A stretch of 64,000 nucleotides of DNA, taken from positions 27,232 through 91,231 of the forward strand of contig BOKO01000025.1 in assembly GCA_016861025.1 (NCBI GenBank). Reading direction: 5' to 3'. The DNA is from Chloroflexota bacterium. Its GTDB lineage: Bacteria > Chloroflexota > Anaerolineae > Caldilineales > Caldilineaceae. Shown here piece after piece: positions 59,328-64,000 of the stretch. A model generated the notes under the pieces. The model did no database searches, was not told the origin of the DNA, and saw only the letters and a program-made list of their open reading frames with translations. The position numbers were made by a program, and so were the translations under genes. The stretch's first letter is position 1; each line of letters opens with the position of its first letter.

Positions 59328-62018
59328 ATGTCGGTTGCTGACCTGCTTGCCGCGTTGCGCAGGGATGCGCAGTTTATGAGCAAAGTGGCGGCGTGGCGCA
59401 CGCTCGCTGCACAGCCCGCGCGCTACGCACCTCTGCCCGCCGCATTGCACCCGCTGCTGCACACAGTGCTGGCGGCACGCGGCATCGAGCAGCTTTACTG
59501 CCACCAAGCCGAGGCAACCGTGGCGGCATTGCAGGGGTGCAGCGTCGCCGTGGTGACGCCGACGGCAAGCGGCAAGACCCTCTGCTATAATCTCCCCGTT
59601 CTGCACGCATTGTTGACGGATGCGAACGCCCGCGCGCTCTATCTCTTCCCGACCAAGGCGCTTGCCCACGACCAACTGGCGGAGCTAACCCGGCTGACGA
59701 CGGCGCTCGACGCACACGCGCCGTCCGCACCGCTGACGCCGGCCATCGCTGCGTATGATGGCGACACCCCTTCGGCGCAGCGCAGCCGCATCCGCAAACA
59801 GGCGCGACTGCTGCTCACCAACCCCGACATGCTGCACGTCGGCATCTTGCCCAACCATGTGCAGTGGCATGAGTTTTTCGCCGGGCTGCGTTGGGTGGTG
59901 ATCGACGAGATGCATATCTACCGCGGCGTTTTTGGCAGCCATGTCGCCAACGTGCTGCGCCGGCTGCAGCGCATCTGCCGGAGTTACGGCAGCGAACCGC
60001 GCTTCATCTGCACCAGCGCCACCATCGCCAACCCGACGCAGCTTGCCGAACGACTGATCGAACAGCCCGTGCAGTTGGTGCAGGAGTCGGGCGCGCCGCG
60101 TGGGGAGAAGCACATCATCCTGCTCAACACGCCGCTGGTCGACGCCGAGAAGGGCATCCGCCGCGCCGCCACGCTGGAAGCCGCTGACCTCGCCGCCACC
60201 TGCATCGACGCCGGGCTGCAGACGATTGTCTTTGGGCGCGCGCGGCTGACGACCGAGCTGCTGCTCACCTATCTGCGCGCCACGCTGGCGCGGCGCTCCA
60301 GCGCCTACGCCGCGCCGGAGACAGGCGACCGTGCGCCGGTGCGCGGCTATCGCGGCGGTTATCTGCCGGCGGAACGGCGCAGCATCGAGCATGGGCTGCG
60401 CAGCGGGCAGGTGCGCGGGGTCGTCGCCACCAACGCGCTCGAGCTGGGCATCGACATCGGCGGGCTGGAGGCTGCGGTGCTATGCGGCTATCCAGGCAGC
60501 ATCGCCGCGACCTGGCAACAGTTCGGGCGCGCCGGACGCACGACCGACGCCGCGCTTGCCGTGCTCGTCGCCACCGCCGGTCTGCTCGACCAGTATGTCC
60601 TGCAGCACGCCGGCTACATTTTCGAGCAATCGCCCGAACACGCGCTGGTCAACCCCGACAATCTGATGCTGCTGGTCGATCATGTACGCTGCGCCGTCGC
60701 CGAATTGCCCTTTCAGCGCGACGACCATTTTGGCGCCAGCCCGCATCTCGACGATGTGCTCACGCTGCTCGACGAACAGGGCGAGGTGCATCGTCACGGC
60801 GACGCCATCTTCTGGCGGGGAGCAAGTCATCCGGCGCGGCAGGTGAGTTTGCGCAGCGCAGGCAGCGACAGCGTCACGATCCAGCGCCGCGCCCAGGAAG
60901 GCGGCGCAGGCGAGGTGATCGGCGCGGTCGATCAAGCCAGCGCGCAGATGCTGGTGCATGACGGCGCCATCTATCTGCACGAGGGGCAAAGCTACGCGGT
61001 GCAGCGGCTCGATCTTGATGCGCTGCGTGCCGACGTGACCGCGGTCGATGTCGATTTCTACACCGAGGCGATCGCCGAATCGGATGTCGATCTGCTGCAC
61101 TGTCACGCCGCGCGCGCCACCGAACACAGCGTGGCCGCGCATGGCGAGGTTGCCGTGCATGAGCAGGTGGTCGGCTACCGGCGCATCAAACGCGTGACGC
61201 ACGAAACGCTGGGCGTCTATCCGCTCGATTATGCGCGGCGCACGTTGGAGACCAGCGCCTACTGGTGCGAGATCGCGCCCGCGGTGCAACAAGACCTGGA
61301 GGCGGCGGGTCTCTGGTTCGACTCGGTCAACGACTATGGCCCCAACTGGCAGACGCAGCGTGCGGCAGTGCGGGCGCGCGACTACTACCGCTGCAGCGTC
61401 TGCGGCGCGGCGGAAGCGCCCGGACGCGAGCATGATGTGCATCACAAGATTCCGTTCCGCGCGTTTGGCTATGTGCCCGGCGTCAACGACTTCTACCTGC
61501 AAGCCAACCGCCTGGACAACCTGATGCTGTTGTGCCGCACGTGTCACCGCCGGCTAGAGACGGCTGGTCGGCTCACCACGGGGCTGGACGGGATGGCGCA
61601 CCTGCTGAGCAACCTGGCGCCGCTCTACCTGATGTGCGACCGCAGCGATCTGGGCGCGTTCGTCGCCCGCGGCACGCCGATCGGGCGCCGCGCCGAGAGC
61701 AAGCCCCCCGCCGCCGCCGAGGTCGATTTCTACACGGCAACCGCCGCCGCTGCCCACACCGAAACCACCCGCCCGACCGCCGCGCCGTCCCGAACTGCGC
61801 CGCGCGTCTATCTCTTCGAGCGCGTGCCCGCCGGTCTCGGCTTCAGCCTGCTGCTCTACGACCTGCACGACCAACTCCTCAGCGCCGCGCACGAGATCGT
61901 CCACACCTGCGCCTGCGCCAAAGGCTGCCCCGCCTGCGTGGGTCCCGTGCTCGACGACCAGCCGGTGCAGCTTGATACGAAACGGCTGACGCTGGCGCTG
62001 CTTGAGCGGTTGGTGTAG
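59328..62018 (+). CDS. MrfA/YprA-like DEAD/DEAH helicase with inserted HNH domain
   Basis: 896 aa. Walker A VTPTASGKT (~residue 74-83), LYLFPTKALAHDQ, VVIDEMH in place of DEAH (~191), TSATIANP, and motif VI QQFGRAGRT. The C-terminal zinc cluster CACAKGCPACVGP and GLGFSLLLYDLHDQL are the MrfA/DUF1998 hallmark. Residues ~684-750 hold an HNH-type zinc module: YRCSVCGAAEAPG, HDVHHKIPF, LDNLMLLCRTCHRRLE. MrfA helicases take part in repair of mitomycin-type damage; the HNH part suggests DNA binding or cutting. Co-transcribed with pdxH. Confidence 0.85.
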   Translation: MSVADLLAALRRDAQFMSKVAAWRTLAAQPARYAPLPAALHPLLHTVLAARGIEQLYCHQAEATVAALQGCSVAVVTPTASGKTLCYNLPVLHALLTDANARALYLFPTKALAHDQLAELTRLTTALDAHAPSAPLTPAIAAYDGDTPSAQRSRIRKQARLLLTNPDMLHVGILPNHVQWHEFFAGLRWVVIDEMHIYRGVFGSHVANVLRRLQRICRSYGSEPRFICTSATIANPTQLAERLIEQPVQLVQESGAPRGEKHIILLNTPLVDAEKGIRRAATLEAADLAATCIDAGLQTIVFGRARLTTELLLTYLRATLARRSSAYAAPETGDRAPVRGYRGGYLPAERRSIEHGLRSGQVRGVVATNALELGIDIGGLEAAVLCGYPGSIAATWQQFGRAGRTTDAALAVLVATAGLLDQYVLQHAGYIFEQSPEHALVNPDNLMLLVDHVRCAVAELPFQRDDHFGASPHLDDVLTLLDEQGEVHRHGDAIFWRGASHPARQVSLRSAGSDSVTIQRRAQEGGAGEVIGAVDQASAQMLVHDGAIYLHEGQSYAVQRLDLDALRADVTAVDVDFYTEAIAESDVDLLHCHAARATEHSVAAHGEVAVHEQVVGYRRIKRVTHETLGVYPLDYARRTLETSAYWCEIAPAVQQDLEAAGLWFDSVNDYGPNWQTQRAAVRARDYYRCSVCGAAEAPGREHDVHHKIPFRAFGYVPGVNDFYLQANRLDNLMLLCRTCHRRLETAGRLTTGLDGMAHLLSNLAPLYLMCDRSDLGAFVARGTPIGRRAESKPPAAAEVDFYTATAAAAHTETTRPTAAPSRTAPRVYLFERVPAGLGFSLLLYDLHDQLLSAAHEIVHTCACAKGCPACVGPVLDDQPVQLDTKRLTLALLERLV

Positions 62019-62178
62019 ATGGGCGAAACGAGCTGTGATAAATGTTTTGTTCTGCTGTGCTCGAATCGTAGGCAACACCGCAGCAGATGAAGCAACGGTG
62101 CGGCGTGTAAAAGCGCGATAGAGCCAAAGCTACAGCAATCTGCATCCATCAGCCCAAAACTGGATTCTAGGAAACAAT

Positions 62179-62964
62179 CTATCTGACGGCAATAAGTCGC
62201 AGCGGACGTTGTAGATCCCCTGACTCATCGGACTCTACTATCAATATAGAACCTTCAAGTCCAATTGCATTGCGAACTCCCTTTGCCTCCAGCCTATCTA
62301 TATCCTGGTCGCTCACATGCACAATGTATTCCCGCATAGATGGCGGTGCATAAGAATCCCATTCCAGTAGGTCACCCCGAACGCGGAAGAATCCTGGATG
62401 AAACAGACTCGGCATGATATCGAGAGCTTTTATGACAATACGAACGGGTTTTTGGTCTAGCAAGCGCAGGAAACGGCTGGCATCAGCCTGCCAGCTCGCA
62501 GCTTGTTCATCCTCTGCGTGAAAGCGCAGACATAGCAGCAGATACTTCCGACTTTCATCGTGTTTGCCCAGGACAAATTTCGCGCTGCCCAAGCCATAGA
62601 AAGTGAGAATGAGGTTTTTATCGAACGGAGACGCAGATGGAAAGTACATGAAGTCGTCAGCAGCAATCCCATAAACATCTAGCGCCTTTTCATGACATCG
62701 TTCCGCACCCTGTGCTGCTAACGCTACGGCATTTTTATCATCCTGTCTCAGCGAACTCAGACCAACTGCTTTGTAGTGCATGCCGATATTATTATAAAAA
62801 ATCGAAAGATAATGGCGCGCACCACTTCCGTGGAGTTCCCATTCGCTTCCCAACCGATCCTCATCTTCGTCTGCCAGCCGATCTATCATGCGCTCTGCTT
62901 CGCCCACCTGCCCTTGCTCAAGCAGTCGCTGCAGCTTTCCTATTGTGCTTTCAAGAGAACTCAT
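62179..62964 (-). CDS. TPR-like protein of unknown function, copy 1
   Basis: 261 aa, no signal peptide, so cytoplasmic. Residues ~1-175 are helical with TPR-like spacing (GKLQRLLEQGQVGEAERMID, NIGMHYKAVGLSSLRQDDKN, RCHEKALDVYGIAADDF, FYGLGSAKFVLGKHDESRKY). The last ~85 residues are beta-rich (FFRVRGDLLEWDSYAPPSMR, ESDESGDLQRPLRLIAV). About 35-40% of positions look shared with the next gene. AGGAGAAAG precedes ATG 62964. Composition is lower in GC than the helicase beside it. Confidence 0.7.
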   Translation of the reverse strand: MSSLESTIGKLQRLLEQGQVGEAERMIDRLADEDEDRLGSEWELHGSGARHYLSIFYNNIGMHYKAVGLSSLRQDDKNAVALAAQGAERCHEKALDVYGIAADDFMYFPSASPFDKNLILTFYGLGSAKFVLGKHDESRKYLLLCLRFHAEDEQAASWQADASRFLRLLDQKPVRIVIKALDIMPSLFHPGFFRVRGDLLEWDSYAPPSMREYIVHVSDQDIDRLEAKGVRNAIGLEGSILIVESDESGDLQRPLRLIAVR

Positions 62965-63012
62965 ATCACTTTCTCCTATTTGGGCTGGCGCCCGCAGCTA
63001 ACTGTGCGGCGA

Positions 63013-63867
63013 CTAACCATTCTCTACATCGACAAGGTATAAAGGCCGGAACAAATCGCCAGTCTCATCGGTTTGAAGAGTCACAACTCGACCTTCCAGC
63101 ATAAGCAATAGACGAACCACATCTACCTGTGACATTGACTCGCTATCGAACCAAATTTTGTACTCTGGGAGCATAGGTCGTGCATATGAATCCCATGCGA
63201 CCACATCACCCTTCGCTTGTATGATTTCTGGTTCCATGAGGTATACGTTGGTGTCTTTAACGTGAAGCTTGACGGTCACGCGCTTTTTCTCAAGCTTGTG
63301 CAAGTAATTGCTGGCGTCCGACTGCCAGGTGGTTGACTGCTCATCTTCAGGTGTGATCATGAGGCAATACCGGAGATATTTTCTACTTTCTACATGCTTT
63401 TTGAGAATATACTTTGAGATGCCTAACCCCCAGAATGTAAAGATGAAGTTTTTGCCGATTGGTTGGAAGTCGGCAACATATTCCCTCGCCTCGTCAACCG
63501 AAATAGGGTGTAGATCCGGCAACAACAAAATGTCATCCGCCGCCATATCAAAGACATCGAGAGCCTGCTCATGGCATCGTTCTGCATTCTGGGCAGCCTC
63601 CATAATCGTTTCTATGTTCTTGGTTATCCGATACTCACTTTGTCCTCTCTTAAGATGAAAGAGACCAATAGAGTTGTAGGTGTAGGATAGATACATCTGC
63701 ACACCAAACACTGACATCTCCCATGACTTTGCAAGATGCTCCAAACCATGTTGAGTTAACTGGCGTAGCTCTTGTTCGGCAGTAGACAAAGGAGCACCTG
63801 ACCCTGCACGGAGTAGTGAACCAAATCGTTTCGCGATTTCTTTAAACGAGTACACACTTTTCTCCAA
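63013..63867 (-). CDS. TPR-like protein of unknown function, copy 2
   Basis: 284 aa, paralogue of 62179-62964 with the same order: helical part (LTQHGLEHLAKSWEMSVFGV, NAERCHEQALDVFDMAADDI, TFWGLGISKYILKKHVESRK) then a beta-rich end (AKGDVVAWDSYARPMLPEYK, TLQTDETGDLFRPLYLVDVE). It carries ~20 extra residues near HPISVDEAREYVADFQ. 48 nt upstream of copy 1 and probably in one transcript. No function can be assigned. Confidence 0.7.
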   Translation of the reverse strand: MEKSVYSFKEIAKRFGSLLRAGSGAPLSTAEQELRQLTQHGLEHLAKSWEMSVFGVQMYLSYTYNSIGLFHLKRGQSEYRITKNIETIMEAAQNAERCHEQALDVFDMAADDILLLPDLHPISVDEAREYVADFQPIGKNFIFTFWGLGISKYILKKHVESRKYLRYCLMITPEDEQSTTWQSDASNYLHKLEKKRVTVKLHVKDTNVYLMEPEIIQAKGDVVAWDSYARPMLPEYKIWFDSESMSQVDVVRLLLMLEGRVVTLQTDETGDLFRPLYLVDVENG

Positions 63868-63889
63868 TTAGTAGAGACGTGGTCATAAA

Positions 63890-64000
63890 TCATGCGGCCC
63901 TCAGAAGAGGCTTAATGCCGACGCCGACAGGTCTCTGATGTTGGATCTGGTAGAGCAAAACGACTTGATACAGCAAGACGGCGCCAAGCACGATAAGTTG
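63890..64000 (-). CDS. C-terminal fragment of a gene leaving the window
   Basis: A minus-strand frame enters from the right edge and stops with TGA at 63890-63892. Its 36 residues start QLIVLGAVLLYQVVLLYQ, hydrophobic and membrane-like, and end KPLLRAA. Too short to name; it may also be a chance frame. Confidence 0.35.
   Translation of the reverse strand, partial: QLIVLGAVLLYQVVLLYQIQHQRPVGVGIKPLLRAA

Overview
The window looks like a chromosome segment of a filamentous Chloroflexota bacterium, probably near Caldilineae/Anaerolineae. The basis is a GC-rich core, LysW-dependent lysine synthesis, a NUDIX/MoeA/Memo gene complement, very large multihaem cytochromes and heptanucleotide intergenic repeats. 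This is an inference from gene content; no rRNA or tRNA gene was found to confirm it.

Layout. 0-5.3 kb: end of a probable glycosyltransferase, a Memo-family protein, an M29 aminopeptidase, a CBS-CBS-VOC fusion and an FGGY sugar kinase. 5.4-20.7 kb: an AT-richer accessory island of small secreted or membrane-anchored proteins. They sit behind seven near-identical operator/promoter cassettes, each with two or three copies of an 18-bp operator related to CTACCCAATATTGGGTAG, then TTGAAA, an 18-bp spacer and an extended -10. One complete XRE/MmyB-type regulator gene (16689-17585) faces the seventh cassette. Five regulator remnants that have lost the HTH domain and start codon lie antisense in front of cassettes two to six. 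Several secreted genes are duplicated, truncated, fused or frameshifted, so the island grows and decays by recombination. 19-22.2 kb: two paralogous lipoproteins, probably beta-propellers.

22.3-30.7 kb: lysine biosynthesis through 2-aminoadipate with the LysW carrier (lysX, lysW, homoisocitrate dehydrogenase, both homoaconitase subunits, homocitrate synthase), mixed with a LysE-type exporter, two NUDIX hydrolases and a GNAT acetyltransferase. The homocitrate synthase leader encodes a short peptide with a lysine codon cluster, followed by mutually exclusive antiterminator and terminator structures: a candidate lysine attenuator. Tandem heptamers (AATCTCC/GGAGATT) fill the intergenic gaps here and have entered three coding regions in frame.

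30.7-41 kb: molybdenum cofactor genes (MoeA-PBP fusion, MoeA, MobA), a crotonase, a saccharopine-dehydrogenase-like enzyme and a peptide-type ABC importer without its ATPases. 41-50.3 kb: a six-gene minus-strand operon with 45 CXXCH motifs plus two unusual haem motifs, an octahaem lipoprotein on a collagen-like stalk and a cytochrome b: a candidate trans-envelope electron conduit. 50.5-57.7 kb: a MoaD-like protein with a companion, and a tightly overlapping operon (metallophosphoesterase, HD protein, RimO, two ABC exporter half-subunits). 57.9-64 kb: an AhpD-like peroxidase-related gene whose second CXXC cysteine is TGA, followed by a hairpin that fits a bacterial SECIS (candidate selenoprotein, but with a -1 frame break), pdxH, an MrfA-like helicase with an inserted HNH module, two TPR-like paralogues and the end of another gene.
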